Below, one piece after another: positions 44,980-54,111 of a DNA stretch of 64,000 nucleotides. Position 1 is the first letter of the stretch, and each line of letters starts with the position of its first letter. The stretch is taken from NCBI RefSeq assembly GCF_004214895.1, contig NZ_CP035952.1, positions 1,240,001-1,304,000 on the forward strand, given 5' to 3'. Position numbers and translations under genes: made by a program. The notes under the pieces are model-generated. The model had not been told where the DNA came from and made no database searches. It saw nothing but the letters and a program-made list of their open reading frames with translations. Source of the DNA: Pseudomonas tructae (GTDB lineage: Bacteria > Pseudomonadota > Gammaproteobacteria > Pseudomonadales > Pseudomonadaceae).

Positions 44980-45683
44980 TGCCTGCACCGCTAACGGCAG
45001 ACGCCGTGATTTTCGACCTTGATGGCACGCTGGTCGATACCTTGCCGGACATCGTCTGGTGCCTTAACCAGGTGCTGCAGGAGCAGGGTTACCCGCCGTT
45101 GCCCCTGGAGACCATCAGTGCCTATGTCGGCGGTGGCACCGGGGCGATGCTCGAACGGGTCGCTGCGCGCCTGGGCATTGCTGACGACAAGGCCCTGCAT
45201 GAGCGTTACATCGCCTGCTACCAGAACCATCTGGTGCAGTTCTCGCAGCCCTACGCGGGCATCCTCGAGCTGCTCAAGGGTTGCCGACAACTGCACCTGC
45301 CCTTGGCCATTGTCACCAACAAGGCCCAAGACATGGCGCTGCAGCTGGCAACGCAGTTGTTCCCTGCGGGCACTTTCCAGATTGTGCTTGGTCAGCGCTT
45401 TGGCCAGCCGCTCAAACCGCAACCTGACGCAGCGCTGGAAGCCGCTCGGCACCTTGCGGTGGAGCCTGGGCGCTGCCTGTTCGTGGGCGACACGGTGATC
45501 GACCTGATGACCGCGCGCGCAGCGGGCATGCAGGCTGCGGCCGTGACCTGGGGCTACGGCCGGCTCTATGCCTTGCAGGCGCAGGCAGCGGACCTGTACT
45601 GCGATCAACCGGTGGATTTGCTGCACGTTCTGCGCAAGGCCGACACCACTTGCCAAACTGGCACGCTCGCCAGCCAATTTTGA
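44976..45683 (+). CDS. HAD-superfamily phosphatase (phosphoglycolate phosphatase-like)
   Basis: 235 residues starting MMPAPLTADAVIFDLDGTL. HAD motif I FDLDGTLVD with nucleophile D14, motif II TNKAQD near residue 110, lysine in QPLKPQPDA, and motif IV FVGDTVIDLMTARAAGM. Gph-like cap-type phosphatase. Embedded in the isocyanide operon with a 4-base ATGA overlap, so it is made in step with the synthase. It could dephosphorylate a sugar-phosphate by-product of the isocyanide reaction or a phosphorylated product; both are inference. The tail is Cys/Thr rich (ADTTCQTGTLASQF). Confidence 0.85.
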   Translation: MMPAPLTADAVIFDLDGTLVDTLPDIVWCLNQVLQEQGYPPLPLETISAYVGGGTGAMLERVAARLGIADDKALHERYIACYQNHLVQFSQPYAGILELLKGCRQLHLPLAIVTNKAQDMALQLATQLFPAGTFQIVLGQRFGQPLKPQPDAALEAARHLAVEPGRCLFVGDTVIDLMTARAAGMQAAAVTWGYGRLYALQAQAADLYCDQPVDLLHVLRKADTTCQTGTLASQF

Positions 45684-45710
45684 AACACCACCTCTCAAGG
45701 AAGATAGGTC

Positions 45711-47471
45711 ATGCAACACAAGGACACCTGGATCAAGGCGGTCAGCGACGTGCTGGCGGGTTATCTGCTCAAGGACAGCGACGATCGCTTCGACGCGGCG
45801 GGCAGGGCCAACCTGGCGCAGAGCCTTGCGTACTTCTACGAACAGCAAGCCCCCGTTCGCCTGGTGCTGCCTGGCTTTCCGTGCAAGTCGCCGAATGCCC
45901 GTGACCAGACCTTCGGTGTGCTGCCCGACTACGGCGAAGCCATGGCCATCGAGCGCCTCGATCAACTGGGCCAGGACATCGCCGCGCTACATGCACCAGG
46001 TTGCGTGGTGTCGATCCTCAGTGACGGCACTACCTTCAACGACATCGTCGGTGTGCCCGACGAGGTGCGCAAAACCTATAACCAGGCGCTGCGCGAGCTG
46101 TGCACGACCCACACGATCAACTGGGTCAGCATGGAGGACCTGTTCCCCCAGGCCAGCAGCGCCGATGCCGTGCGCGCGACCCTGGTCAAGCAGGCGCGCC
46201 TGCCCTGGAAGAACGTCGAGGCGCTGATCGAGCAGAGCCGCACCGACGAAACCCTCAGCCACGCCCACGACAAGCTTTGCAGCCACCTCTACAACGACTT
46301 GCGGCTGTGCCGTGAAGCCGGCCAGAGCGAGGACGAGCACCTGCTGCAGATCGGTTACAAGGCCTACCAGATGATGTTCCGCGGCCAGGCGCTGAATGCA
46401 GCGGTCAACCGCTTCTTCCCTGATGACATTCGCCTGTCGGTGCACCAGTACGACAACGCCGGGCCAAAATTCACCCTGGCCCTGGCGGACGGCCTGGAGC
46501 GGGTGTCCAGCCCCTGGCACGCCGTGCCGGTGCGCCATCTGGATGGCAGCCAGACCCTGCGCGGCCATGCCGAGGTTGATATCGACAAGCACGTGCTGGT
46601 GCAGTATCAGGGCCGTCCTTGGCTCTATCACCAGACCACTGGCGAAGCACTGCAAGGCTTCGAGTTCCAGATGCAGAAGCTGCCACTGTTCGGCTTGCTG
46701 GTACGGGACCCGCTGGGCCTTGGCTTCGAGCGTTTCTCGACGCAGTTGCTGGAATCGTTGGTGGAAACCTTCGGCTTTGTCTGCCTGCGTGGCTGTCAGT
46801 TCGAGGACCGCGACAGCTTTGCCCGCGATTGCGAGCGCTTTGGCACCATCTATCAGTGGGCCTTTGGCAAGGTGCACGTGGTCAAGCCGGCCGACAAACC
46901 CGAAGGTGTCGTGCATTCGCTGGAGAAGACCCCGCTGCACTGGGACCTGAACATGCTGCCCGACAGCGACGCCCAGGTTCTGCGCGATCCGAAGTTCTGC
47001 GCCAGCAAGTTCATGCTCTATTGCAAGACGCCGCCACAAGCGGGCGAAGGCCAGACCACCATCGTCGATAGCCGCAACGCCCTGCGCAAGGTTGGCAACC
47101 AGGTGGCGCGGCAGTGGCAGGCGGTGGACATCACCTACTACACGCGCATGACCTACTTCGGTGGGTCGCCTCGTCATTACGGCCTGGTGGACCTGCATCC
47201 GCGTACCGGTGAACGCATCCTGCGCTATCAGGAAGGTACCGATTCGACCCTGCAGACCCTGAGCCAGGAAGTCCAAGGCTATGACGAACAGGCCCAGCAG
47301 GCGCTGCTTGAACAGCTCGACGCGCTGGTCTACGACGAGGACTGTCTGATTGCCCACGACTGGGTCGAAGGGGACCTGGTGCTGATCGACAACTACCAGA
47401 CCCTGCACGGGCGTCTGCCGATGTCGCCGGCGTCGGCTTCGCGCGAGCTGTGGCGGGTACAGGTCTACTGA
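45711..47471 (+). CDS. Fused isocyanide synthase - Fe(II)/2-oxoglutarate dioxygenase
   Basis: 586 residues. Residues 1-310 form a second isocyanide synthase domain (LPGFPCKSPNARDQTFGVLPD from 53, SILSDGTTFNDIVGVPDE from 101, RLSVHQYDNAGPKFTLAL from 241, SSPWHAVPVRHLDG from 266). Residues 325-586 form a TauD/PvcB-like dioxygenase with the facial triad H410-x-D412 (PLHWDLNML) and H566 (NYQTLHGRLP), and a candidate 2-oxoglutarate arginine R578. So isocyanide formation and oxidative decarboxylation/desaturation to a vinyl isocyanide, usually on separate PvcA and PvcB proteins, are joined. RBS AAGGAAGATAGG before the ATG; 27 bases after the HAD gene. Confidence 0.9.
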   Translation: MQHKDTWIKAVSDVLAGYLLKDSDDRFDAAGRANLAQSLAYFYEQQAPVRLVLPGFPCKSPNARDQTFGVLPDYGEAMAIERLDQLGQDIAALHAPGCVVSILSDGTTFNDIVGVPDEVRKTYNQALRELCTTHTINWVSMEDLFPQASSADAVRATLVKQARLPWKNVEALIEQSRTDETLSHAHDKLCSHLYNDLRLCREAGQSEDEHLLQIGYKAYQMMFRGQALNAAVNRFFPDDIRLSVHQYDNAGPKFTLALADGLERVSSPWHAVPVRHLDGSQTLRGHAEVDIDKHVLVQYQGRPWLYHQTTGEALQGFEFQMQKLPLFGLLVRDPLGLGFERFSTQLLESLVETFGFVCLRGCQFEDRDSFARDCERFGTIYQWAFGKVHVVKPADKPEGVVHSLEKTPLHWDLNMLPDSDAQVLRDPKFCASKFMLYCKTPPQAGEGQTTIVDSRNALRKVGNQVARQWQAVDITYYTRMTYFGGSPRHYGLVDLHPRTGERILRYQEGTDSTLQTLSQEVQGYDEQAQQALLEQLDALVYDEDCLIAHDWVEGDLVLIDNYQTLHGRLPMSPASASRELWRVQVY

Positions 47472-47576
47472 GTGATGCCCTGGCAGCGGGTTCCGTTGTC
47501 AGGGTGTCTTTCCGCCTGTTGGTGGTGGCTGGGCTGCAATAGTGTGTGCCGATCCTCAACTTCACAGGATCATGGC

Positions 47577-48707
47577 ATGAGCATTTTGACCGTTTACTTT
47601 TGTGGCACCGGTTCTCACCGCTTCGACGACAAGAACCCCAACTTTTGGAACGGCGAGCTGGTTTCAACCCTGGCTGCCAACGACCAGGGCAGGGAGTTTG
47701 CCCACTGGGTGGCCATCGATGGCCCAGGCAGTGACAATCTGCAAGCCGATGAACTGTTCATCCAGACCAAGGCCTACGGGCTTTCCGGTACCTTGTTCGG
47801 CAAGGGCTGGGAAGAGAACGTCAACCACGCCCTGCACGTCATCAAAGGCTCGTTCGCCTGGCAGCGCAAAACCCTAAGCGAAGCTGAGTACAAACAGCTC
47901 AAGGCCGCCGGCATTCCCATCGAGGATGTCGATAAAATCGGCTCCTGGTTCTGGCGTACCTACAGCTACGGCAATCGCGTGGTGACACCGCAGCAACTGC
48001 AGGAGCAGATCATCAAGATGTTTCGCAAGAACGGGCCACTGCCGACCCAGGTCAACCTCGTGGGCTGGAGCCGCGGCGGAGTGAGCTGCCATATGCTGGC
48101 CAATGCCATGCTCGGGGACAGCAGCCTCAAGCACATCCCGGTGAATATCTTTGCCATCGATCCGGTACCGGGCCTGTTGAACTTTCAGGCGCATCGGGTT
48201 CAGTTGGGCGACAACGTCAAGCAGTACGTCGGTTTCTATTCCCGTGATGAGCGGTCCAAAGGCTTTGCCTGCGTTGTGCCCAGGACCCATGGCTCGACCC
48301 GTTGCCACATCTATCCGATGCCGGGCCGGCACGCGACGCTGGTGGGCAACGCTTCGGCTGATGGTGCTGGCGCTGGCAAAGTGCTGGTCGAGCCTGGGCT
48401 GATCGTGCGCCACTTCGCCGAAGTCTGCCTGAGCCGCTGGGGGGTCAAGTTGCAAAAGATGCTCAACCTCAGCGACCAGGCGCTTGCGCAGTATCACCAG
48501 ACGCTAGTACGGGACGAGAGCCGCTATCAGGCGATGCGCAGCCACTCCTACACCATGCTCACCGAGTCGGACAAAAACGAGCGTGCGGTAAGCCTGGGCA
48601 GCGAGGGCAGGGCCTTCACCGGTGTATCCGGCACGGCCTTTGCGCCTGATCGCGGCCTGGCGGCCGCAGTCAGGTGGGAAACCAACGCCTACAAGGAGAT
48701 TCGCTGA
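47577..48707 (+). CDS. GxSxG alpha/beta hydrolase, DUF2235/Tle-like
   Basis: 376 residues starting MSILTVYFCGTGSHRFDDKN. An N-terminal FCGTG resembles the FDGT turn of DUF2235/Tle1 phospholipases; nucleophile elbow GWSRGG with S165; FAIDPVPG (D195) is a possible acid and PGRHATLVG a possible histidine. No signal peptide or PAAR/VgrG neighbours. A 105-base gap separates it from the isocyanide operon on the same strand, and only three bases separate its end from the convergent TonB receptor. Role unknown; a lipase-like effector or a tailoring hydrolase are both possible. Confidence 0.7.
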   Translation: MSILTVYFCGTGSHRFDDKNPNFWNGELVSTLAANDQGREFAHWVAIDGPGSDNLQADELFIQTKAYGLSGTLFGKGWEENVNHALHVIKGSFAWQRKTLSEAEYKQLKAAGIPIEDVDKIGSWFWRTYSYGNRVVTPQQLQEQIIKMFRKNGPLPTQVNLVGWSRGGVSCHMLANAMLGDSSLKHIPVNIFAIDPVPGLLNFQAHRVQLGDNVKQYVGFYSRDERSKGFACVVPRTHGSTRCHIYPMPGRHATLVGNASADGAGAGKVLVEPGLIVRHFAEVCLSRWGVKLQKMLNLSDQALAQYHQTLVRDESRYQAMRSHSYTMLTESDKNERAVSLGSEGRAFTGVSGTAFAPDRGLAAAVRWETNAYKEIR

Positions 48708-48710
48708 GAC

Positions 48711-50897
48711 CTAGAAGTCGTAACGTGCGCTGACACTCACATTGCGCGGATCGCCGTAGTAGTAGGAGTTGTAGAAACCGACGTTGGTGAAGTACTTCTT
48801 GTCGAACAGGTTGTTCAGGTTGACCTGGCCTGAGAGGTGGTCGCTGAATTGATAGCGGGTCATCAGGTCAACCAGCCAGTAGGCTTCCTGGGTGTAGTCT
48901 TCACTGCCGCGAACCGGGTTGCGCACCTCTTGCCATGATTTGCCCTGCCAGCGCGCACCACCGCCCACGGTCACGTTTTCCAGGGCTCCGTGCAACTTGT
49001 AGCTGGAGAACAGGCTGACCTGGTCTTCGGGCTCCCAGGTGGAGATCTTGTCGCCATCGTCGTCACGAATGATTTTATGGGTGTAGCCGGCCTGCACTTG
49101 CCAGCCCGGGGCCAGTTCGCCGGAAATCTCCGCTTCGTAACCCTTGGACTTGGCCTTGGTGGCAACATAAGGGCTCAGCACCAGCGAAGGCTGGCCGCTG
49201 CGGTCCTGTTCGGCGCGGTTGTCTTCGTGAATCTCGAAGTATGCCAGGCTAGCGTTGAGGCGCCCGTTGAACCATTCACCCTTGAGGCCGACCTCGTAGT
49301 TGTCGCCCTCGTTAGGCTCGAGCATTTTGCCGAAGCGATCCTCACTGGACTGCGGTTCGAAGATGCTGGTGTAGCTGGCATAGACCGAATAGGTCGGATT
49401 CAGGTCGTAGACCACGCCCGCGTATGGCACGGCACGCCCGCTTTCTTTCTGGTTGCTGTCACCAGAACCGGTGAAGTTGGCGAAACGACTACCGAGGATC
49501 AGCGCCAGGTCATCGCTGGGCTTGAAGCGTGCGGTGATGTAGCTGGCGGTCTGACGGGTGGTCTGGTCGTTGGTGCGCGCCAAGTCCCAGGCCGGCTCGG
49601 CAATGTTGCCATCCCAGGTGTAGAAGTTGTCGACACGGTTGTCATAACCCGCCTGCGCGTTGTAGGCCTTGGCATCGAACCTGGCCCGCGAATAGCTGGT
49701 GCCAACCACCAACTCATGCTCGCGACCGAACAGCTCGAACGGGCCGGTGGCGTAGAGTTCTGCAGTGTCGGTCTTGGTCTCGCCGGTGAACTTGCCCGAG
49801 TACAGGGTGCTACCGCTGCCGGTACGAGGATTGGGCGCGCCGCCGCTGAGCGAGCCGAGCCTTGCGTGGTAACCGTTGAGTTTGTGGCTCAGCTCGAACT
49901 TGCTCACCCAGTCATTGGCAAAGTGGTGTTCCAGGCTGGCAAACACCGTGCGGGTGTATTGCTCCCAGCGGCTCCATTGTGCACCGGGGTTGAACGAACG
50001 TGAGACCTTGTTCAGGTTGCCATCGCTGTTGAACATGGGAATCGCCGCCCAGCTGGAACCCCTGGGATCGTTGTCCTGATAGTCGGCGCCGAGGGTTAGC
50101 AAGGTGGTGTCATCCAGGTCCATTTCGACGATGCCGTAATAGACGCTGGTCTTGCGTTCATAGTGATCCAGGAACGAGTGCTTGTCCTGCAAGGCGGCCA
50201 CGGCTCGACCCCGTACGCTGGCACTGTCGTTGAGTGCACCAGAGACGTCGAGCTCGCTGCGGTAGTTGTCCCATGAGCCGCCGCTGGCACCGAGGTGGGC
50301 ATTGAAGTCGGCAGTGGGTTTCTTGCGCACGAAGTTGATTGCCGCACCGGGCCTGCCGGCCCCGGAGAGCAGGCCGTTGGCGCCCTTGATCACTTCGATG
50401 CGGTCGTAGATGGCGGTGTCGCTGAGGTTGTTGCCGGCGGCGTTGACGCCGTTGTCCAGGGTAGGAATGCCATCGTACTGGTAGTTCCTGATCGCGTAGC
50501 CGCGGGCGTAGTAAGTGGTGCGCTCGCTGTCCAGCGTCGAGACGGTGATGCCTGGTGTATGGCGCATCACCTCGTCGATGGCGTTGAGGTTGAAGTCATC
50601 CATGAACTGGCGGGTGATGACTGAGATTGACTGAGGCGTCTGCCTAGGGGTCAGCACCAGTCGGGTGGCGGTGGCGATAGTGCCAGGGGTGTAGCCGCCG
50701 CTGCCTTCGGTCACCGTACCCAGCTGGTTGCTGATGACATGGGTTTCGCCCAATTCCCATACACTATGCTTATGCTCGTCGGTGTTTTCGGTGTCATCAC
50801 TCGCAGGGGCGGCCTGCAGGCTGGTGCTGGCAACGCATAGGGCAATGGCTAGCAGTGTTGGGTTGAAAGGGTGGCGCTTGGCGGAAGGTGACAGCAT
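48711..50897 (-). CDS. TonB-dependent ferric-siderophore receptor
   Basis: 728 residues starting MLSPSAKRHPFNPTLLAIAL (RBS AAGGA 7 bases upstream). Sec signal peptide ending near LQAAPA, then a TonB-box-like stretch, plug domain (TPQSISVITRQFMDDFNLNAIDEVMRHTPGIT; IEVIKGANGLLSGAGRPGAAINFVRKKP) and a barrel ending in the aromatic YDF. No N-terminal secretin/TonB signalling domain, so it is a plain FhuE/FpvB-like transporter. Strong Fur box upstream. Located next to the isocyanide genes on the opposite strand. Confidence 0.9.
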   Translation of the reverse strand: MLSPSAKRHPFNPTLLAIALCVASTSLQAAPASDDTENTDEHKHSVWELGETHVISNQLGTVTEGSGGYTPGTIATATRLVLTPRQTPQSISVITRQFMDDFNLNAIDEVMRHTPGITVSTLDSERTTYYARGYAIRNYQYDGIPTLDNGVNAAGNNLSDTAIYDRIEVIKGANGLLSGAGRPGAAINFVRKKPTADFNAHLGASGGSWDNYRSELDVSGALNDSASVRGRAVAALQDKHSFLDHYERKTSVYYGIVEMDLDDTTLLTLGADYQDNDPRGSSWAAIPMFNSDGNLNKVSRSFNPGAQWSRWEQYTRTVFASLEHHFANDWVSKFELSHKLNGYHARLGSLSGGAPNPRTGSGSTLYSGKFTGETKTDTAELYATGPFELFGREHELVVGTSYSRARFDAKAYNAQAGYDNRVDNFYTWDGNIAEPAWDLARTNDQTTRQTASYITARFKPSDDLALILGSRFANFTGSGDSNQKESGRAVPYAGVVYDLNPTYSVYASYTSIFEPQSSEDRFGKMLEPNEGDNYEVGLKGEWFNGRLNASLAYFEIHEDNRAEQDRSGQPSLVLSPYVATKAKSKGYEAEISGELAPGWQVQAGYTHKIIRDDDGDKISTWEPEDQVSLFSSYKLHGALENVTVGGGARWQGKSWQEVRNPVRGSEDYTQEAYWLVDLMTRYQFSDHLSGQVNLNNLFDKKYFTNVGFYNSYYYGDPRNVSVSARYDF

Positions 50898-50935
50898 TGC
50901 AGTTCCTTTGAATGCCATGAGAATGATATAAGTGA

Positions 50936-50956
50936 TACAAATGATTATCATTTGAT
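50936..50956. promoter_or_regulatory. Fur box
   Basis: CAAATGATTATCATTTG (50938-50954), a 17-base palindrome matching the core of the Fur consensus GATAATGATAATCATTATC. It lies about 40 bases before the receptor start, so the receptor should be iron-repressed. Confidence 0.85.
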
Positions 50957-51108
50957 ATGTCGAGTTGTAACATAAAACTCAGCCTGGGTGAGGGATTTTT
51001 CAGCAGGCACTGGACACGCTGCCGGCAAAGGCTCTATCGTCTGCTTCGGCCACCGCAGTGGCCAACGTCGCTCGGACGGTTCCGGGCGCTTACGTCTTCG
51101 AGGAAGCC

Positions 51109-52329
51109 ATGGCTGACCAAGGTTCGCCGCGCCGCTTTGCGCGCATTGATCGTCTCCCCCCTTACGTCTTCAATATCACCGCCGAACTCAAGATGGCTGC
51201 ACGCCGTCGCGGCGAGGACATCATCGACCTGAGCATGGGCAACCCCGACGGCGCCACGCCGGCGCATATCGTTGAAAAGCTGGTGCAGGTCGCTCAGCGC
51301 GAAGACACCCACGGTTACTCGACTTCCCGCGGTATTCCACGCCTGCGTCGGGCCATTTCGCGCTGGTACAAGGAGCGCTACGAGGTCGAGATCGACCCGG
51401 AAAGCGAAGCCATTGTCACCATCGGTTCCAAAGAGGGCCTGGCGCACCTGATGCTCGCCACCCTCGACCATGGCGACACCGTGCTGGTGCCCAATCCCAG
51501 CTACCCGATTCACATTTACGGTGCGGTGATTGCCGGTGCCCAGGTGCGTTCGGTGCCGTTGATTCCGGGCGTGGACTTCTTCAACGAGCTGGAGCGGGCG
51601 ATCCGCGAATCCATCCCGAAACCGAAGATGATGATCCTTGGTTTCCCCTCCAACCCGACCGCGCAGTGCGTCGAGCTGGACTTCTTCGAACGGGTGGTGG
51701 CCCTGGCCAAGCAGTACGATGTGCTGGTGATCCACGACCTGGCCTACGCCGACATCGTCTATGACGGCTGGAAAGCGCCGTCGATCATGCAGGTGCCGGG
51801 CGCCAAGGACATTGCGGTGGAGTTCTTCACCCTGTCCAAGAGCTACAACATGGCGGGCTGGCGGATCGGCTTCATGGTCGGCAACCCTGAACTGGTCAAC
51901 GCCCTGGCGCGGATCAAGAGTTACCACGACTACGGTACCTTCACCCCGTTGCAGGTGGCGGCGATTGCTGCGCTCGAAGGCGATCAGCAGTGCGTGCGCG
52001 ACATCGCCGAGCAGTATCGCCAGCGCCGCAATGTGCTGGTCAAGGGCTTGCACGAGCTGGGCTGGATGGTCGAGAACCCCAAGGCCTCGATGTACGTCTG
52101 GGCGAAGATCCCCGAGGAGTATGCACACCTGGGGTCGCTGGAGTTCGCCAAGAAACTGCTGGCCGAGGCCACGGTCTGCGTGTCGCCGGGCATCGGTTTT
52201 GGTGACTATGGCGACGACCATGTGCGCTTTGCCCTGATCGAGAACCAGGACCGCATTCGCCAGGCGGTGCGCGGCATCCGGCAGATGTTTCGCGCTGATG
52301 GGGTAGGCGCCAAGCCAACCCAGAAGTAA
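51109..52329 (+). CDS. alaC: Alanine-forming aminotransferase AlaC
   Basis: 406 residues starting [21 protein letters not shown] (GAGGA, 5 bases upstream). Fold-type I PLP aminotransferase: substrate loop [21 protein letters not shown], and the PLP lysine in [15 protein letters not shown]. The family transfers the amino group from glutamate to pyruvate (alanine synthesis). Divergent from the Fur-controlled receptor. The longer frame from a GTG upstream adds 17 residues without support. Confidence 0.93.
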   Translation: MADQGSPRRFARIDRLPPYVFNITAELKMAARRRGEDIIDLSMGNPDGATPAHIVEKLVQVAQREDTHGYSTSRGIPRLRRAISRWYKERYEVEIDPESEAIVTIGSKEGLAHLMLATLDHGDTVLVPNPSYPIHIYGAVIAGAQVRSVPLIPGVDFFNELERAIRESIPKPKMMILGFPSNPTAQCVELDFFERVVALAKQYDVLVIHDLAYADIVYDGWKAPSIMQVPGAKDIAVEFFTLSKSYNMAGWRIGFMVGNPELVNALARIKSYHDYGTFTPLQVAAIAALEGDQQCVRDIAEQYRQRRNVLVKGLHELGWMVENPKASMYVWAKIPEEYAHLGSLEFAKKLLAEATVCVSPGIGFGDYGDDHVRFALIENQDRIRQAVRGIRQMFRADGVGAKPTQK

Positions 52330-52341
52330 GCGCAAGACCCC

Positions 52342-52389
52342 ATCGCGGGTCTAGCCGGCTCCTACGGTGGGTGCCGGCTTGCCCCGCGA
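52342..52389. repeat. Degenerate REP pair
   Basis: ATCGCGGGTCTAGCCGGCTCC and its partly complementary GTGCCGGCTTGCCCCGCGA, a decayed REP palindrome after alaC. Confidence 0.65.
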
Positions 52390-52509
52390 AGCAACCGTCC
52401 GTCAGCGGCGATTTATTTCTGCATCACCCCCCTTCTCAAACAAGCGGCAACGCATAGAATGGCGGCGGGTTTCTCCCTATAACGATAATCAACCTCCCCC
52501 CTTCTCATC

Positions 52510-52884
52510 ATGTCCGAACATAATCCCTGTTTGAACTGCGGCGCCTGCTGCGGGTATTTCCGTGTGTCTTTCTTCTGGGGTGAGTGCACCTCGGCCGGAG
52601 GTGTGGTGCCCGACGACCTGGTGGTCCAGATCAGCCCCAGCCGCGTGGCGATGATCGGTACCGACAGCAAGCCGTGTCGCTGCATCGGGCTCGAAGGCGA
52701 AATTGGCAAAGGTGTGAGTTGCACCTTGTATGAGCAGCGCTCGACCCCGTGCCGGGAGTTCGATGCGGCCTGGGTCAATGGCGAAGCCAACCCCAGTTGC
52801 GATGCCGCTCGCGCCGCCTATGGGCTGCCGCCCCTGGAGGCCAACGAGCCGATTTGGCCGGACGAGGGCGCTGAAGTCGCCTGA
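52510..52884 (+). CDS. YkgJ-family cysteine cluster protein
   Basis: 124 residues. CLNCGACCGYFRVSFFWGEC, PCRCIGLEGEIGKGVSC and STPCREFD carry the clustered cysteines of the YkgJ/Fe-S cluster (CxxCxxCC) family, likely binding zinc or an iron-sulfur cluster. Cytoplasmic, function unknown. Stands alone before a GNAT acetyltransferase gene. Confidence 0.88.
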   Translation: MSEHNPCLNCGACCGYFRVSFFWGECTSAGGVVPDDLVVQISPSRVAMIGTDSKPCRCIGLEGEIGKGVSCTLYEQRSTPCREFDAAWVNGEANPSCDAARAAYGLPPLEANEPIWPDEGAEVA

Positions 52885-52938
52885 GGCGTGGGTTGAGGGG
52901 TACACTGGGCGGTTCATGAATCGGACAGGAGGTCCCGC

Positions 52939-53508
52939 GTGACCCGCACGTACAGTTTCCCCGCTGACCTGTGTCTGCAAAGTCCGCGCTTGCACCTGCG
53001 GCCGATGGCGGCAGACGATGCCCAAGCATGGTTTGCCATCATGGCCGACCCGCAGGTCATGCGTTATTGGAACCATGGCCCTTGGCAAGTGCTGGCAGAG
53101 GCACAGGCGGCACTGGCCGACGACCGCAATGCCCAGTCCGCCGGGCAGATGCTCAAGCTGGGCATCTATCGGCGCGACAATGGCGAACTGATCGGCATGA
53201 CCCAGCTGTTCAACCTCGACCCTGGCTCGCGCCGTGGCGAAATTGGCTATTGCCTTGCCAGCAGTGCACAAGGCCGTGGCTTCATGGACGAGGCGCTCAC
53301 CAGTTTCATCGACTACCTGGCCCACGGCCTGCACCTGCGACGCCTGGAGGCCGAGATCGATCCGCGCAACCATGGCTCGGCGCGCACCCTGGAACGTCAG
53401 GGTTTCGTGCTCGAAGGGCTGTTGCGCCAGCGTTGGTGTGTGGCCGGTGAGTTGTCGGACTCAGGTTTGTACGGGTTGCTGCTCGATCAGGCGCCGCTGG
53501 ACGGTTGA
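52939..53508 (+). CDS. GNAT N-acetyltransferase (RimJ/RimL type)
   Basis: 189 residues from a GTG start with AGGAGGT six bases upstream. RimJ-like layout: LCLQSPRLHLRPMAADDAQAWF, VMRYWNHGPW, GELIGMTQLFNLDPGSRRGEIGYCLASSAQGRGFMDEAL (acetyl-CoA loop QGRGFM) and NHGSARTLERQGFVLEG. Probably N-acetylates a ribosomal protein, another protein or a small amine; the substrate is not predictable. Confidence 0.9.
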   Translation: MTRTYSFPADLCLQSPRLHLRPMAADDAQAWFAIMADPQVMRYWNHGPWQVLAEAQAALADDRNAQSAGQMLKLGIYRRDNGELIGMTQLFNLDPGSRRGEIGYCLASSAQGRGFMDEALTSFIDYLAHGLHLRRLEAEIDPRNHGSARTLERQGFVLEGLLRQRWCVAGELSDSGLYGLLLDQAPLDG

Positions 53509-53565
53509 ATATTCAAGCGCGGCAGCGCTGTCTGCGTTATTGTCGCGCGCTCTTCGACCAGCCAA

Positions 53566-54111
53566 ATGGATTTACTGGTGCCCCTGAATTATCTGACCCT
53601 CAGTCTTGCGTGCTACTTCACTTGCCTATTCCTCCAGGCCTGCGCCCGCGAGCACGATGTGATGCGCGGCATGCACGCCCTGGCACTGGGGGTGCTGGGT
53701 GGCTCCTTCTGGTACGCCAATCCGCTGTATTTCGCCGCACTGCTGATGCACCGCACAAAGCCGCAGGTGGCCCTCTACCTGGGCTGCGCGGCGCTGTTGC
53801 TCAGTGGCCTGATGGTGCCGCTGGGCTGGCTCGGCTGGACCCCGGTGCCCGACTCGGCCAACGGACCGGGGCTGCTGCTCGGCTATTATGTGTGGCTGTT
53901 GGCGATGCTGGTGTTCATCCTCGGCCAGTGGCGCTATCGGCATGAGCCGGCGGGCAGTGGCAGGGTACCGCTGCTGGGCTGGCCCGCCTGGGTGCTGATT
54001 GCCGGGATCGTCATGACTGTGCCGCTGGCGTTCACACCCTGGAGCAAAGTGCCGTTTCGCTCGATCCCCGAGCAGGCACAAACACCCTGTGGCGCGTGTG
54101 GAGGCAACTGA
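53566..54111 (+). CDS. Orphan membrane protein, unknown (first of a coupled pair)
   Basis: 181 residues with four or five hydrophobic segments (YLTLSLACYFTCLFLQ; LALGVLGGSFWYANPLYFAALLMH; VALYLGCAALLLSGLMVPLGWLG; GYYVWLLAMLVFILGQW; AWVLIAGIVMTVPLAF). C-terminal tail holds a cysteine pair (QTPCGACGGN). No family recognised. Its TGA shares the A with the ATG of the next gene (TGATG), so the two are translated together. Confidence 0.6.
   Translation: MDLLVPLNYLTLSLACYFTCLFLQACAREHDVMRGMHALALGVLGGSFWYANPLYFAALLMHRTKPQVALYLGCAALLLSGLMVPLGWLGWTPVPDSANGPGLLLGYYVWLLAMLVFILGQWRYRHEPAGSGRVPLLGWPAWVLIAGIVMTVPLAFTPWSKVPFRSIPEQAQTPCGACGGN

Noticed and set aside
45987..47408. Minus-strand 473-residue frame
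   Set aside because: Antisense to the synthase-dioxygenase fusion, which has intact motifs along its length.
47577..48707. Type VI secretion phospholipase effector
   Set aside because: The fold signal is similar to DUF2235/Tle, but there is no vgrG, PAAR, adaptor or immunity gene nearby; left as a hydrolase of unknown role.
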